Part shown: piece after piece, positions 6,746 through 13,898 of the stretch
Position numbering within the stretch: the stretch's first letter is position 1
Layout: each line of letters opens with the position of its first letter
Assembly (NCBI GenBank): GCA_902538695.1
Contig: CACBGC010000017.1
Coordinates: 1 to 16,469 of the forward strand
DNA from: an uncultured Synechococcaceae cyanobacterium
Lineage (GTDB): Bacteria > Cyanobacteriota > Cyanobacteriia > PCC-6307 > Cyanobiaceae
DNA: 16,469 nt
Direction of reading: 5' to 3'
Notes under the pieces: model-generated
Database searches by the model: none
Told to the model about the DNA's origin: nothing
Seen by the model: only the letters and a program-made list of their open reading frames with translations
Position numbers and translations under genes: made by a program

Positions 6746-8140
6746 GTGCTAACAAAAACAAAATCAGACGAAAAAAAATCTCAAAAGAATTCAACTACTG
6801 GCAGTTATTGGATAACCACATTTGGATGCCAAATGAACAAGGCTGATTCTGAGAGAATGGCTGGGACATTAGAGAGGATGGGATATACCAGAGCAGATAA
6901 TGAATTAAATGCCGATTTGGTCTTGTACAATACATGCACAATTAGAGATAATGCGGAGCAAAAAGTTTATAGCTTTCTAGGAAGACAAGCAAAAAGAAAG
7001 CACAAAACACCTAACTTAAAACTTGTTGTTGCAGGTTGTCTTGCGCAGCAAGAAGGAGAATCCTTATTAAGAAGAGTCCCAGAACTTGATCTTGTTATGG
7101 GACCTCAACACGTAAATAATCTTGAGAATCTTCTGGGGAAAGTTGATTTAGGAAATCAAGTTGCTGCCACAGAAGAAACCTTCATATCTGAAGACATAAC
7201 AAGTGCCAGAAGAGAAAGTTCTATTTGTGGCTGGGTTAATATCATTTATGGATGTAATGAAAGATGTTCATATTGTGTAGTCCCCTCTGTAAGAGGGAAA
7301 GAGCAATCAAGATATCCAAATGCGATAAAAAGTGAGATCCAAAAATTAGCTGATAATAATTTTAAAGAAATTACTCTTTTGGGTCAGAATATTGATGCTT
7401 ATGGCAGAGACCTTCCAGGAACTACAAAAGAGGGAAGAAAAGAGAATACTTTAACTGATCTTTTATATTATATTCATGATGTTAAAGGAATTCGCAGAAT
7501 AAGATTTGCTACTAGTCATCCAAGATATTTTTCAAAAAGGTTGATTCAAGCTTGTTATGAACTTGATAAAGTTTGTGAACATTTCCATATTCCCTTCCAA
7601 AGTGGAAATGATGAAATTTTAAAGCAAATGTCCAGAGGATACACTATCAAAAAGTATAAAAATATCATAGAAAATATAAGATCATTAATGCCAGATGCAT
7701 CAATCACAGCTGATGCAATAGTCGCTTTCCCAGGAGAAACCGAACAACAATATCAAGATACGTTAAAGCTAATATCAGAAATTGGCTTTGATCAAGTGAA
7801 TACAGCAGCCTACTCTCCAAGACCAAACACGCCTGCAGCAGTTTGGTCGAATCAACTTTCGGAAGAGGTGAAAAAAGCTCGATTGCAGGAAATTAATTTT
7901 TTGGTCGAGAAAACTGCTAGGAGCAGAAATCAAAGATATGTCAATAATATCGAAAGCGTTTTAATTGAAGGTTTTAATCCAAAAAATTCCTCGCAAATTA
8001 TGGGTAGAACTAGAACAAATAGATTAACTTTCGTAGAGATTCCCAAAAAAATTAACTTAAATTTTTCATTAGGAGATGAGATAGATGTAAAAATAAATGA
8101 AGCAAGACCTTTTTCTTTAACAGGCGAACTTTATTTATGA
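6746..8140 (+). CDS. miaB: tRNA-2-methylthio-N6-dimethylallyladenosine synthase
   Basis: This is a radical-SAM methylthiotransferase that converts i6A37 to ms2i6A37 in tRNAs reading UNN codons. The N-terminal MTTase domain carries the three cysteines for the auxiliary [4Fe-4S] cluster: FGCQMN (C28), YNTCTIRDNAEQK (C64) and AGCLAQQ (C98). The radical-SAM cluster is GCNERCSYC (C170, C174, C177). ITLLGQNIDAYG, ATSHPRY and HIPFQSGND follow, and a C-terminal TRAM domain (about 395-464) ends in NEARPFSLTGEL. The length of 464 residues is typical. The start is GTG at 6746; a nearby ATG (6727) opens only a four-codon frame in another register. ddl starts 11 bases after the stop, so miaB probably heads or joins the ddl-ftsQ operon. 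The tRNA-Leu(CAA) in this window has A36-A37-A38 and is a predicted substrate. Confidence 0.96.
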   Translation: MLTKTKSDEKKSQKNSTTGSYWITTFGCQMNKADSERMAGTLERMGYTRADNELNADLVLYNTCTIRDNAEQKVYSFLGRQAKRKHKTPNLKLVVAGCLAQQEGESLLRRVPELDLVMGPQHVNNLENLLGKVDLGNQVAATEETFISEDITSARRESSICGWVNIIYGCNERCSYCVVPSVRGKEQSRYPNAIKSEIQKLADNNFKEITLLGQNIDAYGRDLPGTTKEGRKENTLTDLLYYIHDVKGIRRIRFATSHPRYFSKRLIQACYELDKVCEHFHIPFQSGNDEILKQMSRGYTIKKYKNIIENIRSLMPDASITADAIVAFPGETEQQYQDTLKLISEIGFDQVNTAAYSPRPNTPAAVWSNQLSEEVKKARLQEINFLVEKTARSRNQRYVNNIESVLIEGFNPKNSSQIMGRTRTNRLTFVEIPKKINLNFSLGDEIDVKINEARPFSLTGELYL

Positions 8141-8151
8141 TTTTTTTATAA

Positions 8152-9219
8152 ATGATCGGGGGTAAAAAAAAATGTATTGGATTAATATTTGGTGGGAATT
8201 CCAATGAACATGAAGTATCTATATCCTCTGCGAAAACAGTTTATCAAGCATTTAATTCAGGAATAAACAAAGAACGCTTTACAGTTAAAGCCTTTTACAT
8301 AAACAAATATGGGGATTGGCTTGATAGTGATAATTCAGAAAAAATCTTAATTGGTGAAATTGAAAACAATAAGACAAAAAAACAAGAAATTTTTAATCAA
8401 AAAAAAATTAACTTCCTTGACGGAATTGAATTTCAAAATATTGATGTTTGGTTTCCTCTTTTACATGGATTTAATGGTGAAGACGGATCAATTCATGGCT
8501 TACTAAGATTTACAAAGAAACCTCTTGTCGGATGTGGGATTATTGGCTCTGCTCTTGGAATGGATAAAGTATTGATGAAAACAATTTTCTCAAATCTTAA
8601 ACTTCCACAAGTTAATTATCTGGTTTTTCAAAATGAAGATCTCAACGATAAGGAAGTAAAAGACAAAATAACAAATGAAATTTGTAAAAAATTAAAATTT
8701 CCTGTTTTTGTTAAACCATCGAACTCTGGCTCATCTCTTGGCATCTCCAAAGTCAAAAATGAATCAGAAATATTACGAGCATTAGAAATGGCCCGGGAAA
8801 TAGATCCAAGAATCTTAATAGAGGAAGGTTTAGAGGTAAGGGAGATTGAATGCGGAATAATTGGGAATTCAAAACTCTTAACCTCTGAGATAGGCGAGGT
8901 AAATTACAAAAGTGATTGGTATGATTACGATTCAAAATATCACTCAAATAATAAAATAATTATCCCAGCCGAAATAGATTATCAAACCGCAAAAGAAATT
9001 AAAAAAATTGCTATTAAAAGTTGTAGAGCACTAAATATTTTTGGTTTTGCAAGAGTAGATTTCTTTTTAGAAAAATCTTCAAATAAAATTTTGCTAAATG
9101 AAATAAATACAATTCCTGGTTTTACAAAAAATAGTATGTTTCCAATGCTTTGGGAAGCTTCAGGTTTAAAAATTCAACAACTTGTGGCTAAACTGGTAGA
9201 TATATCTTTAGATTTGTAA
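8152..9219 (+). CDS. ddl: D-alanine--D-alanine ligase
   Basis: This is an ATP-grasp ligase that forms D-Ala-D-Ala for peptidoglycan precursors in the cytoplasm. Its 355 residues fit the DdlA/VanA size class. In order: GGNSNEHEVSISSA (about 14-27, first D-Ala site), WFPLLHGFNGEDGSIHGLL, VGCGIIGSALGMDK, FVKPSNSGSSLGISKV (ATP-binding loop), EVREIECGIIGN, and the C-terminal metal and second D-Ala site ARVDFFLEK...NEINTIPGFTKNSMFPMLWEASG. The ATG at 8152 lies 11 bases after miaB, and the next gene begins 10 bases after ddl. There is no strong Shine-Dalgarno; the leader is T/A-rich. Its position just before ftsQ and ftsZ matches a division/wall cluster like those of many bacteria. Confidence 0.95.
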   Translation: MIGGKKKCIGLIFGGNSNEHEVSISSAKTVYQAFNSGINKERFTVKAFYINKYGDWLDSDNSEKILIGEIENNKTKKQEIFNQKKINFLDGIEFQNIDVWFPLLHGFNGEDGSIHGLLRFTKKPLVGCGIIGSALGMDKVLMKTIFSNLKLPQVNYLVFQNEDLNDKEVKDKITNEICKKLKFPVFVKPSNSGSSLGISKVKNESEILRALEMAREIDPRILIEEGLEVREIECGIIGNSKLLTSEIGEVNYKSDWYDYDSKYHSNNKIIIPAEIDYQTAKEIKKIAIKSCRALNIFGFARVDFFLEKSSNKILLNEINTIPGFTKNSMFPMLWEASGLKIQQLVAKLVDISLDL

Positions 9220-9229
9220 TTTAAATCAA

Positions 9230-9640
9230 ATGTTGCATGGACTACTTTGGTTACCATTACTTTTAATCTTCATTTTATTAACTGCTCTTGGATGGTTAGA
9301 AAGAAGGAGGCAAAATCTTTTTAGAAGTTGGGCAAGTGATTCTGAACTGTGCAAGTTAGATAGTTCAGGTGCAGCGTCCTTAAAAGATGGGGAGTTAAAG
9401 TGGAGCGCATTTGAAGCTGGTAAATTTGAAGAAAAAGATTGTTTTATAATCAAGAAACTGGAATTAGTTGAATTAATGGCACTAACTTCAGGAGAAGCTC
9501 CTCTAACAAATGAATCTCAAGGTAAGTGCAGGTTGAGATTAGTAGGTGATGGGAAAGAGATGGATGTACCATTTTCAGATGCGGAGCAAGCGAGAGAATG
9601 GATGGACCAACTGATGGAAAAAGCTCGATGTGATTTGTGA
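9230..9640 (+). CDS. Small membrane-anchored protein of the ddl-ftsQ cluster (hypothetical)
   Basis: This 136-residue protein matches no function I recognise; such a gene between ddl and ftsQ appears characteristic of marine picocyanobacteria. The N-terminus is one hydrophobic segment (about residues 3-21, LHGLLWLPLLLIFILLTAL) followed by WLERRRQ, so the rest should face the cytoplasm. The soluble part alternates short strand-like stretches (LKWSAFEAG, DCFIIKKLELVELMAL, CRLRLVGDG, MDVPF) and ends in an amphipathic helix, SDAEQAREWMDQLMEKA, with a central Trp. This pattern recalls a PH-like fold, which is inference only. Its amino-acid composition is markedly less Asn/Ile-rich than FtsQ next door. 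Its TGA overlaps the GTG start of ftsQ (GTGA), indicating translational coupling and a possible divisome or wall role. Confidence 0.8.
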   Translation: MLHGLLWLPLLLIFILLTALGWLERRRQNLFRSWASDSELCKLDSSGAASLKDGELKWSAFEAGKFEEKDCFIIKKLELVELMALTSGEAPLTNESQGKCRLRLVGDGKEMDVPFSDAEQAREWMDQLMEKARCDL

Positions 9641-10362
9641 AAAACGAAAAAGTAATCAAAAAAAGAAGCTTTTTTTTTCTAATTTTATTTTTATTTTTAA
9701 CAAGCTTATTAAGCATAAAAACTCTCAAAAAAGTTAATCCTCAAGACATTAGGATTACTGGTAGTGAATTATTTTCGCAGAATGATGTAGTAAAAAATTC
9801 ATCTTTGAATTTTCCGATCCGATTAATTTTTGTTGAAACTAATTTGTTAGAAAAAGAGTTAAAACAAAATTTATCTCTCAAGAATGTTTCGGTAAACAGA
9901 GAATTATTTCCTTTTGGTTTGAAAGTTCATATTAATTCAAGAATTCCAATAGCTCACGGTGAGAAAGTATTAAACGACGAAATTTTTTTAGGATTCATTG
10001 ATAAAGATGGAATTTTTATCAATAGACAAAATGTGGATGAAAAAAATTTGAATAAATTAACCATACAAGTTTTTGGATGGAAAGAAAAATTTAAAAAAAT
10101 ATTATCTGAAATTTTTATCGCTATAGAAAATTACGAATTAGAGATAATTAAAATAACTTTTTCATCCGATGGCTTTCTAACTGTTGAGGAAAAAGATTTA
10201 AAAACAATATTTTTAGGATTTAAGCCAAATTTAATAAACTATCAATTACAAATAATCAATAATCTTAAAAATGAATTCAAGAAAAATAGCTTTTCAGAAA
10301 AAATAGAAAATATTGATCTTATTAATCCAGATAAACCAAAAATAAAAGTGTTCAAACCCTAA
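9637..10362 (+). CDS. ftsQ: Cell division protein FtsQ/DivIB
   Basis: This bitopic division protein (241 residues) links the cytoplasmic ring to septal peptidoglycan synthesis. It has a short basic N-terminus (MKNEKVIKKR), one membrane segment (about 11-29, SFFFLILFLFLTSLLSIKT), then an extracytoplasmic POTRA-type domain beginning VNPQDIRITGSELFSQNDVV, and the beta domain with NVSVNRELFPFGLKVHINSRIPIA and GFIDKDGIFIN, typical of FtsQ. The GTG start at 9637 overlaps the previous stop by four bases. Sequence conservation in this family is low, so the call rests on topology, these segments and position immediately before ftsZ. It is unusually rich in Lys, Asn and Ile, as expected in an AT-rich genome. 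Confidence 0.88.
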   Translation: MKNEKVIKKRSFFFLILFLFLTSLLSIKTLKKVNPQDIRITGSELFSQNDVVKNSSLNFPIRLIFVETNLLEKELKQNLSLKNVSVNRELFPFGLKVHINSRIPIAHGEKVLNDEIFLGFIDKDGIFINRQNVDEKNLNKLTIQVFGWKEKFKKILSEIFIAIENYELEIIKITFSSDGFLTVEEKDLKTIFLGFKPNLINYQLQIINNLKNEFKKNSFSEKIENIDLINPDKPKIKVFKP

Positions 10363-10432
10363 TATTTGAAAAATGATTTTGAGTAATTTTTTCTTATTAT
10401 TGTAGTGTTGATATGGGTTTTGCATTCAAAAC

Positions 10433-10457
10433 AAAATATTTAATAAATAAATATTTT
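10433..10457 (+). repeat. AT-only inverted repeat in the ftsQ-ftsZ gap
   Basis: AAAATATTTA (10433-10442) and TAAATATTTT (10448-10457) form a perfect ten-base inverted repeat around ATAAA, and the T run continues to 10458. It could act as a weak terminator for ftsQ transcripts, an attenuator in the ftsZ leader, or an operator. The stem has no G-C pair, so strong termination is doubtful. Confidence 0.45.
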
Positions 10458-10541
10458 TAGGATTTTCCTCAACAAATTCCTACAGATGAGCTCAGTAAGT
10501 TCATAATGCACCCAATACTAGTATTAGATTCCTATTAAGAG

Positions 10542-11651
10542 ATGAGCTTCGGTAACAATCCAAACTTTGATCAATCGAGAGAAATCCTTCCAAGTCAAAA
10601 TGCCAAAATAGAAGTTATTGGCGTAGGTGGTGGTGGCAGTAATGCAGTCAATAGAATGATAAATAGTGATTTAGAAGGTGTTTCATTTAGAGTCCTCAAT
10701 ACCGATGCGCAAGCTCTTCTACAATCTTCCGCAGAGAGTAGGGTTCAACTTGGACAAAATCTGACTAGAGGTTTAGGTGCAGGTGGGAATCCAAGTATTG
10801 GGCAAAAAGCAGCCGAAGAATCCAAAGAAGAGCTTCAACAAGCTTTAGAAGGATCTGATCTAGTTTTCATAGCCGCTGGAATGGGTGGAGGAACTGGTAC
10901 AGGAGCAGCACCAGTTGTCGCAGAAGTAGCCAAACAAAGTGGAGCTTTAACAGTAGGTATAGTAACCAAACCATTTTCTTTTGAAGGGAAAAGGAGAATG
11001 CGTCAAGCAGAGGAGGGGATCGCTAGACTAGCTGAAAACGTTGATACTCTTATAGTTATTCCAAACGACCGATTAAAAGACGTTATTGCAGGGGCTCCCC
11101 TTCAAGAAGCATTTAGGAATGCTGATGATGTTTTAAGGATGGGCGTCAAAGGCATTAGTGACATAATTACTTGCCCAGGATTAGTTAATGTTGATTTTGC
11201 AGACGTAAGATCAGTTATGACTGAAGCTGGCACAGCTCTTCTCGGTATCGGTATAGGCTCAGGAAGATCTAGAGCTATAGAAGCAGCACAGGCAGCTATG
11301 AATAGTCCTTTATTAGAAGCAGCAAGAATTGATGGAGCTAAAGGCTGCGTTATAAATATTACTGGTGGCAAAGACATGACTTTAGAAGACATGACCTCCG
11401 CATCTGAAATTATTTATGATGTTGTTGATCAAGAAGCAAATATTATTGTTGGTGCAGTGGTAGATGAAGCAATGGAAGGGGAGATACAAGTTACTGTAAT
11501 TGCTACAGGATTTGAGACAACCCAACCACTAAACCAGCAAAGAATTAAAAACAGATTATCAAATCAACCCTTATATAATTATTCAGAGAATAAAGAATCA
11601 GGAGCGAGTATTCCTGAATTCTTGAAATTAAGGCAAAATAAAAAGATATAG
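10542..11651 (+). CDS. ftsZ: Cell division protein FtsZ
   Basis: This is a tubulin-like GTPase that polymerises into the division ring at mid-cell. It has a short variable N-terminus, then IEVIGVGGGGSNAVNRMI (23-40), the tubulin signature GGGTGTG (115-121) binding GTP phosphates, the T7 synergy loop NVDFADVRSVM with N216, D218 and D221 completing the GTPase site of the next subunit, and a C-terminal domain. After a short linker (about 330-350) comes the conserved C-terminal peptide IPEFLKLRQNKKI, the docking site for membrane tethers. The length of 369 residues is normal for cyanobacteria. The ATG at 10542 is preceded by GAG. A 179-base gap separates it from ftsQ, containing an AT inverted repeat and two short upstream frames, so ftsZ probably has its own promoter. 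In Prochlorococcus, division genes are known to follow the day-night cycle. Confidence 0.98.
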   Translation: MSFGNNPNFDQSREILPSQNAKIEVIGVGGGGSNAVNRMINSDLEGVSFRVLNTDAQALLQSSAESRVQLGQNLTRGLGAGGNPSIGQKAAEESKEELQQALEGSDLVFIAAGMGGGTGTGAAPVVAEVAKQSGALTVGIVTKPFSFEGKRRMRQAEEGIARLAENVDTLIVIPNDRLKDVIAGAPLQEAFRNADDVLRMGVKGISDIITCPGLVNVDFADVRSVMTEAGTALLGIGIGSGRSRAIEAAQAAMNSPLLEAARIDGAKGCVINITGGKDMTLEDMTSASEIIYDVVDQEANIIVGAVVDEAMEGEIQVTVIATGFETTQPLNQQRIKNRLSNQPLYNYSENKESGASIPEFLKLRQNKKI

Positions 11652-11670
11652 GTTAAGAGGTAAAATAGAG

Positions 11671-11766
11671 TGACTCGGTTATCTCGCCTGCCTCAAGCAT
11701 CCCTTGTGGCTGCTACCTTCCGGTCCTGACCAGGTTTAGGCGTTAAAACCGCGAAAGGCCGAGTCA
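11671..11766 (-). ncRNA. ffs: Signal recognition particle RNA (4.5S/small SRP RNA)
   Basis: Read on the minus strand, the ends TGACTCGG and CCGAGTCA pair to close the rod. The centre holds the highly conserved SRP domain IV: CCTGGTCAGGACCGGAAGG followed by TAGCAGCC, containing the GGTCAGG and GGAAGG-AGCAGCC internal loops that bind the Ffh M-domain, with a GNAR-type apical loop. The length of about 96 nt matches bacterial 4.5S RNA. It acts with Ffh and FtsY in co-translational membrane targeting. It lies antisense to the ftsZ-panB spacer, 19 bases after ftsZ and 46 bases before panB. Exact ends are inferred from pairing. Confidence 0.95.
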
Positions 11767-11771
11767 AAAAT

Positions 11772-11777
11772 ATATTA
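11772..11777 (-). promoter_or_regulatory. -10-like box (TAATAT) for ffs
   Basis: On the minus strand TAATAT lies about six bases before the predicted 5' end of the SRP RNA, the correct distance for a -10 element. No clear -35 is seen. The box falls inside the short panB leader, so the ffs promoter and panB start region overlap on opposite strands. Confidence 0.4.
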
Positions 11778-11812
11778 GCAATTCTTGATTAAAAAAGATA
11801 CATAAATTTATT

Positions 11813-12586
11813 ATGTTACCTTCAGAACTAGTTAATTATAAAAAAAATTCTCGCAAAATCATTGCACTTACTGCATGGGACTCCATATCAGGATCTATTG
11901 CAGAACAAGCAAATGTTGATCTCGTACTAGTAGGAGATTCATTAGCAATGGTCTGCTTAGGATACAAATCAACATTGCCATTAACTTTAGAAAACATAAT
12001 TTATCATACTAATGCTGTTTCAAGAGGATTTAAGAAGAAAATTGAGGAACAACCTTTAGTTGTTTCAGATATGCCTTTTCTGACATACCAATGTGGAGAG
12101 GATAAGGCTGTTGAGTATGCGGGGAAAATTATTCAGAGCACTTATGCAAAGGCTGTAAAGGTAGAGGGAGCTGAACCTGAAATACAAAAAGTTATTTCCA
12201 GATTAATAAGAATGGGAATCCCTGTTATGGGTCATATAGGTCTTACACCACAAAGCTATCTAAATATTGGATTAAAGAAACAAGGAGAAAGCTTAGCAAG
12301 CCAAGAAAAAATCCAGAAAGAGGCTTCGATTCTTGAAAAATTAGGATGTTTTTCAATAGTTCTTGAACATATTCCTGATTTGCTTGCTAAAGAAATAAAA
12401 AATTCTTTAACAATTCCGACAATAGGTATCGGTGCAGGTAATTATTGCGATGGGCAAGTAAGAGTTACTGCAGATTTGTTAGGCCTCAATGATGATCAAC
12501 CACCATTTTGCCAACCGATTATCCAAGGAAAGAAATTATTTAAGGATAAATTAAAGGAATGGGTAGAATCTGAAAGACTTAATTAA
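11813..12586 (+). CDS. panB: 3-methyl-2-oxobutanoate hydroxymethyltransferase
   Basis: PanB forms ketopantoate from ketoisovalerate and 5,10-methylene-tetrahydrofolate, the first step of pantothenate/CoA synthesis. Its 257 residues are close to the usual 260-odd. The TIM-barrel residues are visible: VGDSLAMVCLGYKSTLPLT (D42, Mg ligand), VVSDMPF (D86, Mg ligand), AVKVEGAE (K116, E118), MGHIGLTPQS (H141) and VLEHIP (E185, general base). IPTIGIGAGNYCDGQV follows near the C-terminus. The family usually has VADMPF; Ser replaces Ala here. The start is ATG 11813 with no strong Shine-Dalgarno. The 161-base gap after ftsZ is largely occupied by ffs on the other strand. The 3' end overlaps hemW by eight bases. 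Its substrate comes from the pathway of the probable ilvC at the window's right edge. Confidence 0.96.
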   Translation: MLPSELVNYKKNSRKIIALTAWDSISGSIAEQANVDLVLVGDSLAMVCLGYKSTLPLTLENIIYHTNAVSRGFKKKIEEQPLVVSDMPFLTYQCGEDKAVEYAGKIIQSTYAKAVKVEGAEPEIQKVISRLIRMGIPVMGHIGLTPQSYLNIGLKKQGESLASQEKIQKEASILEKLGCFSIVLEHIPDLLAKEIKNSLTIPTIGIGAGNYCDGQVRVTADLLGLNDDQPPFCQPIIQGKKLFKDKLKEWVESERLN

Positions 12587-13802
12587 TATCATCCCACCAC
12601 TTAAACATAGAAACAAGAACTTGATTGCTAAGTTCCATTCCATTGGGCTCACTTAAAAAGAATCTATTCCCCTTTCTTACTAATAGTCCACTTTCAAGAA
12701 ATCTTTCCCATTCTTCAAGTAATTTACTAAAGTTGCTTTCAATTTTTTTGTTTTCCCAGTTTTGGACTTTAAAGACTTCTTTAATATCTACACCCTCTTT
12801 CAGTCTTAAACCCAACATTATTTTCTCATCTATTTCTTTATAAACAAAATCTTTATTAGTTAAAGTTAAATCTAAATTAAGATCGCATTGTCTAATTACC
12901 CATTCTTTATATTTTTTACTAACTCTTGGTCTAGTTAACTTTTCCCCCCAAGGCGAACTTGTAGAACCTTGACCAAAACTCCACCAGCCTAAACCACTCC
13001 AATAAACTCTATTATGTCTCGATTGATGTCGCGGGAGGCAATAATTTGAGATTTCATATCTTGAATACCCTGAGTTTTTTAAAATTAAATGAGTTGACTC
13101 ACTATTTCTAAAAGCTTCTTCATCACTTGGAAGTTTTAATTTTCCTAAATTAACTAATTTTTTAAAAACAGTGCCATTTTCAATATTTAAATCGTAAATA
13201 GATAGATGCGGTGGTGAAAATTTTATTGCTTTTTTTAAGTCATCTTGCCATTCTTTAAATCCACTCATCGGCAAGTTTTGAATTAAATCTAAACTCCAGC
13301 TTTTTATTAACCCAGAATCATATGCTCTCTTCAACCATAAACAAGATTTTTCTGCATCTTCTCTCAAATGACGTCTTCCCGATTTTTGAAGTATCTTATT
13401 ATTGAAACTTTGTACTCCGAGACTAAATCTATTTATTCCAGCATTTATGAATCCATAAAGATCATCTTGAGTAAAACTCGCTGGATCAACCTCCATAGTG
13501 ATTTCAGCACCATAGTCAATTCCATAATTTTCTTTAAAAAGATCAATTAATTCTTTGATTTGGGTAGGATCTAAAATTGATGGTGTTCCACCTCCTACAT
13601 AAATTGTCGATAAAGATGATTTATGCTTAATTGACAAAATTTCTTTACATAAAAAGTGCAAATACTCTTGAACAGTTTTGCTTCCATAACCTTGTAAAGT
13701 TTCAACTTTGTTTCCTAATGGAATAACTGCAAAATCACAATAAAAGCATCTTCTATGGCAAAAAGGGATGTGCACATAAGCACTTCTTGGAAACTTATTC
13801 AT
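12579..13802 (-). CDS. hemW: HemW-like radical SAM heme chaperone (HemN-related)
   Basis: This 407-residue radical-SAM protein has the cluster motif HIPFCHRRCFYCDF (C15, C19, C22). HemN coproporphyrinogen dehydrogenases have an extra Cys after the third; here Asp-Phe follows, as in HemW. The HemW-type HNRVYW motif (263-268), tied to heme binding, is also present. Other features are YVGGGTPS (69-76), EVDPASF, RFSLGVQSFNNKIL and the C-terminal HemN_C-like part with EKIMLGLRLKEGVD. The usual DLIYGLP segment reads DLIQNLP, a small deviation. HemW transfers heme to target proteins rather than oxidising coproporphyrinogen. The start is ATG at 13802, divergent from the PIN-TRAM gene across 96 bases; the tail overlaps panB. 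Many genomes label this gene HemN, but the motifs support HemW. Confidence 0.9.
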   Translation of the reverse strand: MNKFPRSAYVHIPFCHRRCFYCDFAVIPLGNKVETLQGYGSKTVQEYLHFLCKEILSIKHKSSLSTIYVGGGTPSILDPTQIKELIDLFKENYGIDYGAEITMEVDPASFTQDDLYGFINAGINRFSLGVQSFNNKILQKSGRRHLREDAEKSCLWLKRAYDSGLIKSWSLDLIQNLPMSGFKEWQDDLKKAIKFSPPHLSIYDLNIENGTVFKKLVNLGKLKLPSDEEAFRNSESTHLILKNSGYSRYEISNYCLPRHQSRHNRVYWSGLGWWSFGQGSTSSPWGEKLTRPRVSKKYKEWVIRQCDLNLDLTLTNKDFVYKEIDEKIMLGLRLKEGVDIKEVFKVQNWENKKIESNFSKLLEEWERFLESGLLVRKGNRFFLSEPNGMELSNQVLVSMFKWWDDIN

Positions 13803-13898
13803 AATCTAAATTCATTTTTAAGCTCCAAAAAAGTTTTAAGGATCGAAAAAAATCAAATCCTTATTTACTCAATTAATAAATCCTAGTAGATTATATAT

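Noticed and set aside
9450..9728. Minus-strand open frame across the hypothetical gene/ftsQ junction
   Set aside because: It is a shadow of two well-supported plus-strand genes, with no domain or start signal.
10379..10400. TTGAGT ... TATTAT as an ftsZ promoter
   Set aside because: The two boxes are only ten bases apart, so they cannot be one promoter; the true ftsZ start site cannot be placed from sequence.
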